Origin: RGIG5681 sp034180345
GTDB lineage: Bacteria; Bacillota_I; Bacilli_A; Erysipelotrichales; Erysipelotrichaceae
Reading direction: 5' to 3'
DNA: 37,431 bases
NCBI GenBank assembly: GCA_034180345.1
Contig: JAXFOQ010000007.1
Coordinates: 1 to 37,431, forward strand
Shown here: positions 1 through 8,096 of the stretch, in pieces
How the letters are laid out: every line of letters begins with the position of its first letter
Position numbering within the stretch: the stretch's first letter is position 1
Translations under genes and position numbers: made by a program
Notes under the pieces: model-generated
Seen by the model: only the letters and a program-made list of their open reading frames with translations
Databases searched by the model: none
What the model was told of the DNA's origin: nothing

Positions 1-1
1 T

Positions 2-235
2 AAACCACTTAAAAAGGATACTAAGGTAATCATCATTCAAAAAGAAGATCATAAAAAACCAAGTGATCCAACACTAACCACTGTTATTCACAAAAATATT
101 AAGACTCTTCCTAATACCGGTAGTAATACTACTACTACTAATATAATGGCTTATATGATGATGATCATTACTACCATCTTATTATCATTACTATTATCAT
201 TTACCAATAAGCAAACAAGCTTTAAAAACAAATAA
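2..235 (+). CDS. LPXTG surface protein, C-terminal end only
   Basis: This is the last 77 codons of a cell-wall-anchored surface protein whose start lies outside the window. The reading frame is open from base 2 to a TAA at 233-235. It carries an LPNTG sortase motif (107-121), then a Thr/Ser stretch, a hydrophobic segment rich in Ile, Leu and Met, and a short basic tail ending KNK. That order (LPXTG, membrane helix, positive tail) is the standard sorting signal that sortase A cleaves between Thr and Gly to link a protein to peptidoglycan. The sequence before the motif is Lys/Thr/Pro-rich and looks like a wall-spanning linker. The function of the missing ectodomain cannot be told. A strong terminator follows directly. 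Confidence 0.85.
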   Translation, partial: KPLKKDTKVIIIQKEDHKKPSDPTLTTVIHKNIKTLPNTGSNTTTTNIMAYMMMIITTILLSLLLSFTNKQTSFKNK

Positions 236-245
236 CTAATCTAAA

Positions 246-275
246 AATAGCCAGTAATACTGGCTATTGTTTTTA
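246..275. terminator. Bidirectional intrinsic terminator
   Basis: AATAGCCAG and CTGGCTATT (246-254 and 260-268) form a 9-bp perfect stem with a short loop. A T-rich tract follows on the + strand and an A run (243-247) precedes the stem. It can therefore end both the LPXTG gene from the left and the convergent regulator gene (minus strand) from the right. Confidence 0.85.
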
Positions 276-1217
276 TTATTTGTATTGATTGCAGATATTT
301 TTTAGAAAGGTTATATAGTTATCAATGGTTTCTTTTGGTGAAATTATTTTAATTTTATTTCCAAATTTGATTAAATGGCTATAAAAAATCGGAGTGCAAT
401 TACCATTCACGATAAATTCATTATTATTTTTAAAATTGACATCATCAAATTCATCATAGATTAAATCTATCAGTTGTTGTTTAGTTTTTTCATCATTTTC
501 TAATATTTTGAAATGAATGCGATTAATATCTTGTTGAAACATATCGACTTGTTTACGCATTGCATTAATGATTTCTTCTTTTCTGAGATTGTTTTCAACC
601 TTGATTTTTTCACTTGTTATATCAATACTTCTGATACGGTCAACACGCTTAAAATATACCTTTTTATGCCCTTGGTATTGATAAATCAGGTAATAACGAT
701 CATGAAAGCGATGTAGATGGTGGGCGATAATTTTATCTTGGTGGTCAAGAATTAAATAGTGGTTATTTTTTAGCGCCTCAATAATATTGCTTAGATAATA
801 TTTAGTTTTATCATTGCTTTTCTTTTTGGCTAAATATTCATACTTATTAATGCTTTCAGCATCTTTATGGTTAATTAAAGAAAATAATTTATCATTGATA
901 CTTTGGCGATATTTTTTATCTAAGAAATTAGATGTGCTAATCGCATCACTTAATATTTTTATTTCTAAGGAATCAAAAAGGTTTGAACTTAGCGCAAAGC
1001 CCTTGCTGTTTGAATGTTCAATGGTATATTCCAATTCTTCTAAAGTTTTAATATCGGCATAGATGGTTTTACGGTCTGCTTCAATATTGTAATGTTGGTA
1101 TAGGTATTCTTTGACTTGGTTGGTTGTAATAAAATTATCTTCATTGGTATATTTTTTTAGACATTCCAGTACTTTGAAACATCTAAAGGTATTACTTTTT
1201 CTGGTTATTTTTTTCAT
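276..1217 (-). CDS. HTH/WYL-domain transcriptional regulator
   Basis: This is a predicted ligand-responsive DNA-binding protein of 313 residues. The N-terminus (about 1-75) is a winged-helix HTH_11-type domain with the typical wording D-R-K-T-I-Y-A-D-I-K-T-L-E, the recognition helix of YafY/DeoR-like regulators. The middle (about 140-230) resembles a WYL domain, with the Tyr-Tyr-Leu-Ile-Tyr strand and a following K-V-Y-F-K-R-V-D-R-I segment. The open frame extends 62 codons further upstream, but that part runs through the divergent promoter and is unlike any regulator, so I choose the ATG at 1217 (MKKITRKSN). No Shine-Dalgarno sequence precedes it; a TATAAT lies six bases upstream, which suggests a leaderless transcript. 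It is divergent from the membrane protein/CDF pair and could control it; that is inference. Confidence 0.8.
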   Translation of the reverse strand: MKKITRKSNTFRCFKVLECLKKYTNEDNFITTNQVKEYLYQHYNIEADRKTIYADIKTLEELEYTIEHSNSKGFALSSNLFDSLEIKILSDAISTSNFLDKKYRQSINDKLFSLINHKDAESINKYEYLAKKKSNDKTKYYLSNIIEALKNNHYLILDHQDKIIAHHLHRFHDRYYLIYQYQGHKKVYFKRVDRIRSIDITSEKIKVENNLRKEEIINAMRKQVDMFQQDINRIHFKILENDEKTKQQLIDLIYDEFDDVNFKNNNEFIVNGNCTPIFYSHLIKFGNKIKIISPKETIDNYITFLKNICNQYK

Positions 1218-1223
1218 GATTAA

Positions 1224-1290
1224 ATTATAGTATAGAACAAATATTTGGACAATATCAGTTATTAAAATAAGATATTCTATTCTTGTCCAA
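1224..1290. promoter_or_regulatory. Overlapping divergent promoters with inverted repeat
   Basis: On the minus strand, TTGTCC (1252-1247), a 17-nt spacer and TATAAT (1229-1224) place a start site at or next to the ATG of the WYL gene. On the + strand, TTGGAC (1245-1250), 17 nt and TAAGAT (1268-1273) serve the gene at 1304. The two -35 boxes overlap. The octamer TTGGACAA (1245-1252) recurs inverted as TTGTCCAA (1283-1290), just before the ribosome binding site, so the pair could be an operator spanning the + promoter. Promoter boxes are read directly; the operator role is inference. Confidence 0.6.
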
Positions 1291-1303
1291 GGAGGAATAG
1301 GAT

Positions 1304-1831
1304 ATGAAGAATAAAGTATTGATAAATTTAACTTTGACAAGTCTTGCGATTGCATATATGTTGAGCGGTTATGAGATGATGTATTATTTATTATGTATTT
1401 CATCTTTATTTGTTTTGTTGCTGGCTAGAAAATACAATTATATTAAAATTACTTTGGTAGCCTTGTTTATTTTTGTTACTTTAATTTTTTACCGATATAA
1501 TGGTGGTTTATATTTTAATGTTTCAAGTATTATTTTAAATATTACCTTATCGCTTAATTCTGCCATGTTGATTGAAATTTTAGAAAGTTCTCATTGCGAG
1601 GAATTAAGATATTATAGTTATATTTTTAATCGTCTATATTTTATCTTTATATTATTTTTGATTTTTGGCTTAGCCTTTCCTGATGCTTATATTGCTCAAA
1701 GTATTTATCCACAGGGTAAATTAAGTTTAATTACCACAATTGTTATTTTATTTGGTCCTTATGTAATCAGCAGTCAATATGTTTTGTTGTTGAACGGTTT
1801 TAATAAAATGATAAAATATAGACATGTTTAA
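1304..1831 (+). CDS. Small polytopic membrane protein, unknown function
   Basis: I do not recognise this 175-residue protein. It is strongly hydrophobic, with about five predicted membrane helices (near residues 8-42, 46-63, 70-90, 105-125 and 140-165) and only short loops; the C-terminus is basic (KMIKYRHV). An AAGGAGG ribosome binding site ends 8-9 bases before the ATG. The 3' end overlaps the next gene, a cation diffusion facilitator, by 8 bases, so the two are translationally coupled and probably act in the same process. That may be metal homeostasis or envelope maintenance, but nothing in the protein itself shows which. Confidence 0.65.
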   Translation: MKNKVLINLTLTSLAIAYMLSGYEMMYYLLCISSLFVLLLARKYNYIKITLVALFIFVTLIFYRYNGGLYFNVSSIILNITLSLNSAMLIEILESSHCEELRYYSYIFNRLYFIFILFLIFGLAFPDAYIAQSIYPQGKLSLITTIVILFGPYVISSQYVLLLNGFNKMIKYRHV

Positions 1832-2930
1832 GTTAATTGAAAGTCATTTTAATCGAAAAAATAATCTTAATCGTGCTGTTGAAATTAGTGGTGCTATTGG
1901 AATAACTTTAAATATTGTCCTTTTTATCGGTAAGATAATAGTCGGTTTAATGTCTGGATCAATCGCCATCATTAGTGATGCCATTAATAATTTGAGTGAT
2001 TTTTTAACTTCAATTATTATTGTTGTAGGTAATAAAATTGCTCAAAAACCTGCTGATTCACACCATCCATTTGGCCATGGTCGTTATGAATATATTGTTA
2101 GCTTTGTCGTTAGTATCTTCATTTTTTTAATTGGTTATGAATTGTTTAGAAATTCGATAACTAAAATTATTAATAATGATAATGTTATCTACAGTAATAG
2201 TTATTTTATTATTATTTGTGGGGCTATTTTAATTAAGGTGTTTATTACCTTGTTTAATCGTTTTCTTTCAAAAAAGTATGATTCTTTAATTTTAAGAGGG
2301 ACTTATGAGGATTCACGGAATGATATTTTAGTAACCTTTGTTTCACTATTATCGTTATGTTTTGACCGTTATTTTAATTTTTCATTAGATGGCTTTTTAG
2401 GTCTTGCGATTAGTTTATTAATATTTTATACCGCCTTTAAATTGATTAGAGATACAACTGATGTTTTAATCGGTAAGAGTGTTGTGGTTAGGGATGAAAT
2501 TAAAGAATATATTTTAAGTAATCAGCGTATTTTGGAGTTGCATGATTTACATATTCATCAGTATGGTCATGAAGTTATGTATGGAATGTGTGATGTGGTA
2601 GTTGATGAAAATGAAGAATTGAAAAGTATTCATGAAGTGGTTGATGAAATTGAAGAATATCTTTTCAATGAATATCATATAAAGTTTTCGATTCACATTG
2701 ATCCAGGCAATATTATTGATGATCAAATCAATGAGTTTGTGATGGAGGTTGATACCAATCTTAAAATTCATGATTTCAAAATGGATCATCAGCGTAAAAT
2801 TATTTGTTTTGATTTACTCAGTTCTTGGTCTAATGATGATATTGAAGATAAGAAAGAAAAGATTATTAAAAAGATTGAAAATTATTATCCTGAATATGAA
2901 GTTAAGATATACTTGGATAAAGATAATTAA
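1824..2930 (+). CDS. mntE: Cation diffusion facilitator, MntE-like (probable Mn2+ efflux)
   Basis: A membrane metal/proton antiporter of the CDF family, 368 residues. The first 65% has the family's membrane core. Helix 2 carries D-A-I-N-N-L-S-D (residues 52-59), giving an N-x-x-x-D site. The loop has HHPFGHGRYE (about 80-89), and helix 5 has D-S-R-N-D (163-167), a D-x-x-x-D half-site. Zinc exporters usually have His in these positions. Asn/Asp combinations with the wording DAINNLSD are what I recall from manganese exporters of the streptococcal MntE type, hence the symbol. The C-terminal part is the cytoplasmic ferredoxin-like domain plus an extra roughly 80 residues, as in long Gram-positive CDFs. 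The start overlaps the upstream membrane protein by 8 bases. Metal specificity is inferred from these residues only. Confidence 0.75.
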   Translation: MFKLIESHFNRKNNLNRAVEISGAIGITLNIVLFIGKIIVGLMSGSIAIISDAINNLSDFLTSIIIVVGNKIAQKPADSHHPFGHGRYEYIVSFVVSIFIFLIGYELFRNSITKIINNDNVIYSNSYFIIICGAILIKVFITLFNRFLSKKYDSLILRGTYEDSRNDILVTFVSLLSLCFDRYFNFSLDGFLGLAISLLIFYTAFKLIRDTTDVLIGKSVVVRDEIKEYILSNQRILELHDLHIHQYGHEVMYGMCDVVVDENEELKSIHEVVDEIEEYLFNEYHIKFSIHIDPGNIIDDQINEFVMEVDTNLKIHDFKMDHQRKIICFDLLSSWSNDDIEDKKEKIIKKIENYYPEYEVKIYLDKDN

Positions 2931-2957
2931 TTCCAACGATTTGTTGGAATTTTTTTA
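2929..2957 (+). terminator. Intrinsic terminator after the CDF gene
   Basis: TTCCAAC (2931-2937) pairs with GTTGGAA (2943-2949) around a 5-nt loop; flanking AA/TT pairs extend the stem, and a run of seven T follows. The stem begins in the stop codon of the CDF gene. Confidence 0.85.
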
Positions 2958-2966
2958 TAAAAAATA

Positions 2967-3038
2967 TTGAATTTTACAGAAAATTTTATATAATAATCTT
3001 GTTTAGTTAAATAAATTATTAGTTTAGTATTACTAAAC
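2967..3038 (+). promoter_or_regulatory. Promoter and palindromic operator of the polyamine operon
   Basis: TTGAAT (2967-2972), 16 nt and a perfect TATAAT (2989-2994) predict a start near 3001. The transcribed leader then carries GTTTAGT at 3001-3007 and a perfect 17-bp palindrome, GTTTAGTA-T-TACTAAAC, at 3022-3038. The two GTTTAGT copies are 21 bp apart, two helical turns. An AAGGAGG ribosome binding site follows at once. Placement just downstream of the start site, in front of a XRE-type regulator, points to autorepression by that regulator. Confidence 0.65.
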
Positions 3039-3050
3039 AAGGAGGTAGTG

Positions 3051-3590
3051 ATGGATCTTGGCAAACGCGTTAAAGAACTAAGAATTAAAAATAATCTGAC
3101 ACTTGATGAACTTGCAGGAAGATGCGAATTAACCAAGGGTTTTTTAAGTCAACTTGAAAATAATGTTACATCAATTACCTTTTCCAGTCTTGAGGATGTT
3201 ATTGAGGCTTTAGGAAGCAATTTGGAGGATTTTTTTAAGAAAGAAAAAAATGAACAAATTGTTTTTAATAAAAATGATTATTTTGTAAATGAAAAAGAAG
3301 ATTCATCAGTTGTTTGGATTGTACCAAACGCTCTTAAAAATCAAATGGAACCGATAATTTTAACTCTGTCCACAAAGGCCTCCTCAAATGAAATCAAACC
3401 CCATGATGGTGAGGAAATGGGCTATTGCTTAAAGGGGAAGGTTACTTTAGTTGATTTGAGTAATAATCGTCGTTGGGTTATTAAAAAAGGTGAAACATTT
3501 TATATTAAGGGTGATTTCCTGCATATGTTAATAAATGAGTCCCAAAGTGAAGCCAAGATTTTATGGATCAGCAATCCACCGACATTTTAA
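3051..3590 (+). CDS. XRE-cupin transcriptional regulator of the polyamine operon
   Basis: 179 residues with an N-terminal helix-turn-helix of the XRE/Cro type (about residues 5-60: L-G-K-R-V-K-E-L-R and later L-S-Q-L-E-N) and a C-terminal cupin_2 barrel (about 105-170: G-E-E-M-G-Y-C-L-K-G, then G-D-F-L-H). This is the PuuR-like layout, where the cupin senses a small ligand. It leads potABCD, 10 bases upstream of potA, as often found in Firmicutes, so the likely signal is spermidine or putrescine and the likely target is its own promoter. I chose the ATG at 3051 rather than the GTG at 3048, because GGAGG (3041-3045) then has a 5-base spacing. Confidence 0.85.
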   Translation: MDLGKRVKELRIKNNLTLDELAGRCELTKGFLSQLENNVTSITFSSLEDVIEALGSNLEDFFKKEKNEQIVFNKNDYFVNEKEDSSVVWIVPNALKNQMEPIILTLSTKASSNEIKPHDGEEMGYCLKGKVTLVDLSNNRRWVIKKGETFYIKGDFLHMLINESQSEAKILWISNPPTF

Positions 3591-3600
3591 GGAGAATAAA

Positions 3601-5175
3601 ATGAATAAGATTATTGAATTTAAAAATATTGTTAAAGAATTTGATGGAAATATCGTTTTAAAGGGTATTAATTTAGATATTTATGAAAATGAATTTGTAA
3701 CTTTATTAGGACCATCCGGTTGTGGTAAAACGACATTATTAAGAATTTTAGGTGGTTTTTTAGAACAGGATAAGGGCGAAGTCTTTTTTAATGGTGTTGA
3801 AATATCTAAGGTTCCTGCATATAAGCGTAATGTTAATACCATCTTTCAAAAATATGCCTTATTTCCACATTTGAATGTCTATGAAAATGTCGCTTTTGGC
3901 TTGCGAATTAAGAAGGTAGCAAAGGATGTTATCGAACAAAAAGTCAATCGGATGATTTCACTTGTGGGCTTGGATGGTTTTCAAAAAAAGGATGTAACAT
4001 TACTCTCGGGTGGTCAACAACAACGGGTAGCGATTGCTCGTGCGCTTGTTAATGAACCTGAGGTGTTATTATTAGATGAACCGCTTGCTGCCTTGGACTT
4101 AAAATTGCGTAAAGAGATGCAACATGAATTAAAACGCATTCAACAAGAAGTTGGCATTACCTTTATTTTTGTAACCCACGACCAGGAAGAAGCCTTGACG
4201 ATGTCGGATAAAATTGTGGTGCTTAAAGATGGTAATATTCAACAAATCGGAACACCTACTGAAATATATAATGAACCTGAAAATGTTTATGTCGCTAATT
4301 TTATCGGTGAATCAAATATCATCAGTGGGAAGATGAAAAAAGATTATCTGGTGCATTTTGATGATGTTGATTACGAATGTGTTGACTATGGTTTTAGCAC
4401 TAACGAACCTGTTGATGTGGTCATTAGACCTGAAGATATTAATATCAAGAAAAGTGGTAAGGGAAAATTATTTGGCGATGTTAAGTCGGTGCTTTTTAAG
4501 GGTGTTCATTATGAAATTATTGTCGAAACAAAAATTGGTACTTCTAAAACAGTAACGATGCATGTCTTATCAAGCCATGATATTATCAATGATGTAGCTA
4601 ATGAAAAATTATCAGCCAGTGATTTTATAATGGATTTGGAAGATGTACCTGAACTTAGTGAAAGCGATATTATTGCTCGTGCCAATGCCCAAGCGTGGCT
4701 TAGCGATAGTGAAAAGGATGTCGGTATTAAAGAGGTCATCTATAATATTGAAGAAAAATCTGGCAAATATCCAGTAACTTTTAAAACTGCTGCTGGTACT
4801 TCTATTACCATCAATGTTTCAGTAATTGAACCGAAATTTATTGAAGATAAAAAGACTAATATTGGTATTCAAGCCTTTGACTTCTATAAGACTGCCGATG
4901 AAATCAAGGAATCAATGGCCATTAGTGTCGATTTAAAAACATGGGCCGATGCTTGGGCTTGGAATCTTCAAACTGAAAGTGATATTGAAATTACTGATGT
5001 TCGTTATGATTTTGATCAAGATAATATTACCGAGGGTGATTATCAAATTACCTTCAGTACTAAGGGTCGTGAATTTAAGGTGCATACCACCAAAAAATAT
5101 GAAGAGGGTGATGAGGTAGTTTTAGATTTTTCACCAGAGGATATTCATGTCATGGGTAAGATGAGGTTAAATTAA
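3601..5175 (+). CDS. potA: Spermidine/putrescine ABC transporter ATPase with duplicated insert
   Basis: The cytoplasmic ATPase that powers polyamine import, 524 residues against about 360 usually. The nucleotide-binding domain is complete: Walker A GPSGCGKTT (37-45), signature LSGGQQQ (135-141), Walker B VLLLDEP (155-161) and switch His193. A TOBE-like domain starts near 240 (VVIRPEDINI at 273-282). It is interrupted around 320-500 by two tandem, related modules of about 75-80 residues, and then closes with a second VLDFSPEDIHV-type piece (508-517). The modules share A-[ND]-A-x-A-W, D-[VI]-x-I, V-x-Y and G-x-Y-x-[VI]-T-F (first copy about 336-409, second about 420-498). They look like Ig-like repeats of Firmicutes surface proteins. 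The start with AAGGAG 7 nt upstream is chosen over an earlier ATG inside the regulator gene. Confidence 0.93.
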   Translation: MNKIIEFKNIVKEFDGNIVLKGINLDIYENEFVTLLGPSGCGKTTLLRILGGFLEQDKGEVFFNGVEISKVPAYKRNVNTIFQKYALFPHLNVYENVAFGLRIKKVAKDVIEQKVNRMISLVGLDGFQKKDVTLLSGGQQQRVAIARALVNEPEVLLLDEPLAALDLKLRKEMQHELKRIQQEVGITFIFVTHDQEEALTMSDKIVVLKDGNIQQIGTPTEIYNEPENVYVANFIGESNIISGKMKKDYLVHFDDVDYECVDYGFSTNEPVDVVIRPEDINIKKSGKGKLFGDVKSVLFKGVHYEIIVETKIGTSKTVTMHVLSSHDIINDVANEKLSASDFIMDLEDVPELSESDIIARANAQAWLSDSEKDVGIKEVIYNIEEKSGKYPVTFKTAAGTSITINVSVIEPKFIEDKKTNIGIQAFDFYKTADEIKESMAISVDLKTWADAWAWNLQTESDIEITDVRYDFDQDNITEGDYQITFSTKGREFKVHTTKKYEEGDEVVLDFSPEDIHVMGKMRLN

Positions 5176-5963
5176 TGAAGAGTTTTAATCGTTTAGTTTA
5201 TCCGTATATTGCCTGGTCGGTGGTAATGATTGTAATTCCAGTATTTTTAATTGCCTTGTTTTCGATTATTAATAGTGATGGAGGAGTTATTACTCTAAGA
5301 TTTACCTTTGATAATTTTGGTCGTTTCTTTAGTGATGCAATCTTTGTTGAAGTGTTGATTAGATCACTTAGAATTGCCTTTTTTACCACGATTATTTGTA
5401 TTGTGGTTGGGTATCCTGCTGCCTATGCAATATCTAAATTATCACCAAACAGCCAACATACTGCAGTCTTACTGATTACCTTGCCAATGCTTATTAATAT
5501 GTTGGTTAGAACCTATGCTTGGCGGGGGATATTGATTGCCACTAATTTTTCACCAGAAATTAAAGTTTATATTGGAATGGTTTATAATTTTATTCCTTTT
5601 ATGATTTTACAAATATATACATCATTATCTAAAATGGATCCTAACCTTGAGATAGCTGCGCATGATTTAGGTTGTGATGACCTCAAGACTTTTACCAAGG
5701 TGATATTACCACTTTCAATACCGGGAATTATCAGCGGAATAACTCTGGTTTTTTTACCGGCTGTATCTAGTTTCTTTATTCCAAAACTTTTAGGTGGTGG
5801 CTCGTTTGTGGTAATTGGTAATCTTATCGAATCGTTTTTCCTAACTGCTGGTAATTGGAACTTTGGTTCAGCCATCAGCATCATCATGACGATTGTTATT
5901 TTAATTTCAATGTATATTACCAAAAAATTTGATTATAGTAAGGGGGCAAGTGATGAAAAATAA
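5175..5963 (+). CDS. potB: Spermidine/putrescine ABC transporter permease
   Basis: An inner membrane component of the polyamine importer, 262 residues, with about six predicted helices. The conserved EAA-type coupling loop that touches PotA is present (A-A-H-D-L-G-C-D-D, then F-T-K-V-I-L-P-L-S-I-P-G-I, about residues 160-185). The ATG shares its A with the potA stop codon (TAATG), so translation is coupled. It overlaps potC by 11 bases. Order and family make the assignment firm; the exact polyamine cannot be told. Confidence 0.93.
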   Translation: MKSFNRLVYPYIAWSVVMIVIPVFLIALFSIINSDGGVITLRFTFDNFGRFFSDAIFVEVLIRSLRIAFFTTIICIVVGYPAAYAISKLSPNSQHTAVLLITLPMLINMLVRTYAWRGILIATNFSPEIKVYIGMVYNFIPFMILQIYTSLSKMDPNLEIAAHDLGCDDLKTFTKVILPLSIPGIISGITLVFLPAVSSFFIPKLLGGGSFVVIGNLIESFFLTAGNWNFGSAISIIMTIVILISMYITKKFDYSKGASDEK

Positions 5964-6753
5964 GAAAATATTTTCTAAATTATATTTAGCTTTAATCTTA
6001 ATTTTTCTATATGGTCCCATTGTCTATGTGATGATCTTTTCATTCAATTCATCAAGAAGTTTAAATAATTTCTCTAATTTTTCTTTGCATTGGTATGAAA
6101 AAATACTTGAAGATCGCACAATGATGGAGGCGGTATATTACACGATTATCATCGCAGTAATCGCAACGATCATCAGCACAATTTTTGGTACGATTGCCGC
6201 TATTGGGTTGAGTAAATCAAAGCGCGTATTAAAAGAAGCGATAAATCAAGTTAATAATTTGTCGATGCTTAATCCTGAAATAGTTACCGCCATTGGTTTG
6301 ATGTTATTGTTTACATCACTTAATATGGAAATGGGTTTTATGACTTTATTAATATCGCACATTGCCTTTTGTATCCCTTATGTAATGCTTAGTGTAACAC
6401 CTAAGATCAGACAATTAGATAATAATCTTGCTGAAGCTGCCTTAGATCTGGGTTGCACACCCTTTGAGGCCCTATATAAGGTTATTATCCCTCAAATTAT
6501 GCCAGGGGTTATTAGCGGGGCCTTGATTGCCTTTACGATGTCATTTGATGACTTTGTGATTAGTTACTTTGTAACAGGTCCTGGTATCAATAATATTTCG
6601 ACATATGTTTATTCTAGCGTTAAGCGCATTAATCCAAGTGTTAATGCCTTAAGTACCATTATTATTTTGGTAATTACGGTGGTTTTATTTTTTACAAATA
6701 TCATACCGATGATTATAGAGAAAAGGAGAGTTAAAAATGAAAAAAATTATTAG
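5953..6753 (+). CDS. potC: Spermidine/putrescine ABC transporter permease
   Basis: The second permease of the polyamine importer, 266 residues, six predicted helices. The EAA loop reads A-A-L-D-L-G-C-T-P-F-E-A, then K-V-I-I-P-Q-I-M-P-G-V, and the family wording A-F-T-M-S-F-D-D-F-V-I-S-Y-F follows. I chose the ATG at 5953 over an earlier one at 5929, because AGGGGG (5941-5946) sits 6 bases before it. It overlaps potB by 11 bases and potD by 17, so the four genes form one tightly coupled unit. Confidence 0.93.
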   Translation: MKNKKIFSKLYLALILIFLYGPIVYVMIFSFNSSRSLNNFSNFSLHWYEKILEDRTMMEAVYYTIIIAVIATIISTIFGTIAAIGLSKSKRVLKEAINQVNNLSMLNPEIVTAIGLMLLFTSLNMEMGFMTLLISHIAFCIPYVMLSVTPKIRQLDNNLAEAALDLGCTPFEALYKVIIPQIMPGVISGALIAFTMSFDDFVISYFVTGPGINNISTYVYSSVKRINPSVNALSTIIILVITVVLFFTNIIPMIIEKRRVKNEKNY

Positions 6754-7795
6754 TCTATTGTTTATGATCTTATTACTTACAGCTTGCGGAAGTAAAAAGC
6801 CTAATAACCAAGGTGAACAAAAGTGTTCGGTGCTTAATGTTTATAACTGGGGGGTTTATATCGGTGAGAATGTTAATGCGAATTTTGAAAAGAAATTTGG
6901 TGTTAAAGTAAATTATTCATTATTTGATTCTAATGAGGCTATGTATACCAAACTTTTAAGCGGCAGTAAGTATGATGTACTTGTTCCTAGTGATTATACT
7001 ATTGAAAGATTAATCAATGAAAAGCAGTTAGCTAAATTGGATAAAAATAAGCTTCCTAATATTAATGTTATCTATGATGGTGCTTTAAATAAAGAATTTG
7101 ATCAAAATAATGATTATAGTATCCCTTATTTTTGGGGCAATGTCGGTATTGTTTATGATACCAGAGTCGTTGATCAAAAGGATGTTGAAACCCAAGGGTG
7201 GGAAGTTTTAAAAAATACCAAATACGCAGGAAAAATCTACATGTATGATTCTGAAAGAGATTCTTTCATGGTGGCATTTAAGAGTTTAGGCTATTCGATG
7301 AATACTGAAAATGAAGAAGAAATTCAAAAAGCTTATGAGTGGTTGTCTGAATTACACACCACAATGAAACCTGCATATGTTACTGATGAAGCTATTGATG
7401 GTTTAACTCATGGTGAAAAGGCTATGGGTGTGATGTATAGTGGCGATGCTGCGGCAATTATTAAAGAAAATGCTAATATGCGCTATTTTGTACCTAATCA
7501 AGGAACTAACTATTGGACTGATTCAATGGTTATTCCTAAGACTAGTGAGTGTCAAGAACTTGCCCATGAATATATCAATTTTGTATTAGACTATGATTCG
7601 GCATATGACAATAGTATTACAGTGGGTTATTCATCTCCTAATAAGGATGTTTTAAAGGCAATCTCCGAAAATGAATATCAAGGCATTAATGCTTATTTAC
7701 CTTCAGCAATGAAGACTAAAGATGAAGTTTTTAAATTTAATGATACTTTAAGAGAAAAATTATCAGAGCTTTGGATTAAAATTAAAAATAAGTAA
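6737..7795 (+). CDS. potD: Spermidine/putrescine-binding lipoprotein
   Basis: The substrate-binding subunit of the polyamine importer, 352 residues, tethered to the outer face of the membrane. The first 17 residues form a lipoprotein signal peptide with lipobox L-T-A-C (Cys17), followed by a short linker. The mature part shows PotD wording: V-Y-N-W-G-V-Y-I near the start, Y-D-V-L-V-P-S-D-Y-T, I-P-Y-F-W-G-N-V-G-I-V-Y-D, and M-Y-S-G-D-A-A. The ribosome binding site AAGGAGAG lies inside the end of potC. It is the last gene of the operon and is followed by a terminator at 7822. Confidence 0.95.
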   Translation: MKKIISLLFMILLLTACGSKKPNNQGEQKCSVLNVYNWGVYIGENVNANFEKKFGVKVNYSLFDSNEAMYTKLLSGSKYDVLVPSDYTIERLINEKQLAKLDKNKLPNINVIYDGALNKEFDQNNDYSIPYFWGNVGIVYDTRVVDQKDVETQGWEVLKNTKYAGKIYMYDSERDSFMVAFKSLGYSMNTENEEEIQKAYEWLSELHTTMKPAYVTDEAIDGLTHGEKAMGVMYSGDAAAIIKENANMRYFVPNQGTNYWTDSMVIPKTSECQELAHEYINFVLDYDSAYDNSITVGYSSPNKDVLKAISENEYQGINAYLPSAMKTKDEVFKFNDTLREKLSELWIKIKNK

Positions 7796-7821
7796 TATTA
7801 ATTTAGTTTTTAGTTAGATAT

Positions 7822-7860
7822 ACCTTTGGAATTGAATAAAATCAGTTTCAAAGGTTTTTA
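7822..7860 (+). terminator. Intrinsic terminator after potD
   Basis: ACCTTTG (7822-7828) pairs with CAAAGGT (7849-7855); the inner GAA/TT can extend the stem with a bulge. The loop is about 18 nt and a T run follows. It is weaker than the other terminators here because the loop is long. Confidence 0.6.
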
Positions 7861-8096
7861 TTAAATTAATTATGTCAAAAATATTTAAAATTAATTTTTG
7901 TTGTTACAATCTTATTTTTGTTTTTTGTAAAAAATATTTATTATCGTTGTATGATAAATATAATATTGAGAAGTTTTTAAAGGTTAGTTAAAGCTGTTTA
8001 GGATTTTTAGCAATGTTTTTCATTTTAGTTTTTATAAATATAAGAATATTTTATGATTAAATATAGGGGTTAAAATTTATAAAAAAGTCAAAATTA
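7861..8096. other. AT-rich intergenic stretch
   Basis: With the preceding terminator, 301 bases separate potD from the channel gene. The stretch is very AT-rich. A TATAAT occurs at 7959-7964 without a convincing -35, and a TAAAAT at 8071-8076 could be a -10 for the gene at 8097. I see no RNA gene, riboswitch or coding frame. Confidence 0.4.

Noticed and set aside
276..1403. Longer start for the WYL regulator at 1403
   Set aside because: The 62 extra residues run through the divergent promoter and the coding start of the next gene and do not resemble a regulator.
4509..4739. Minus-strand frame inside potA and similar frames within rpoD, gatA, gatB and ligA
   Set aside because: They lie wholly inside clear genes and have no ribosome binding sites or recognisable domains.
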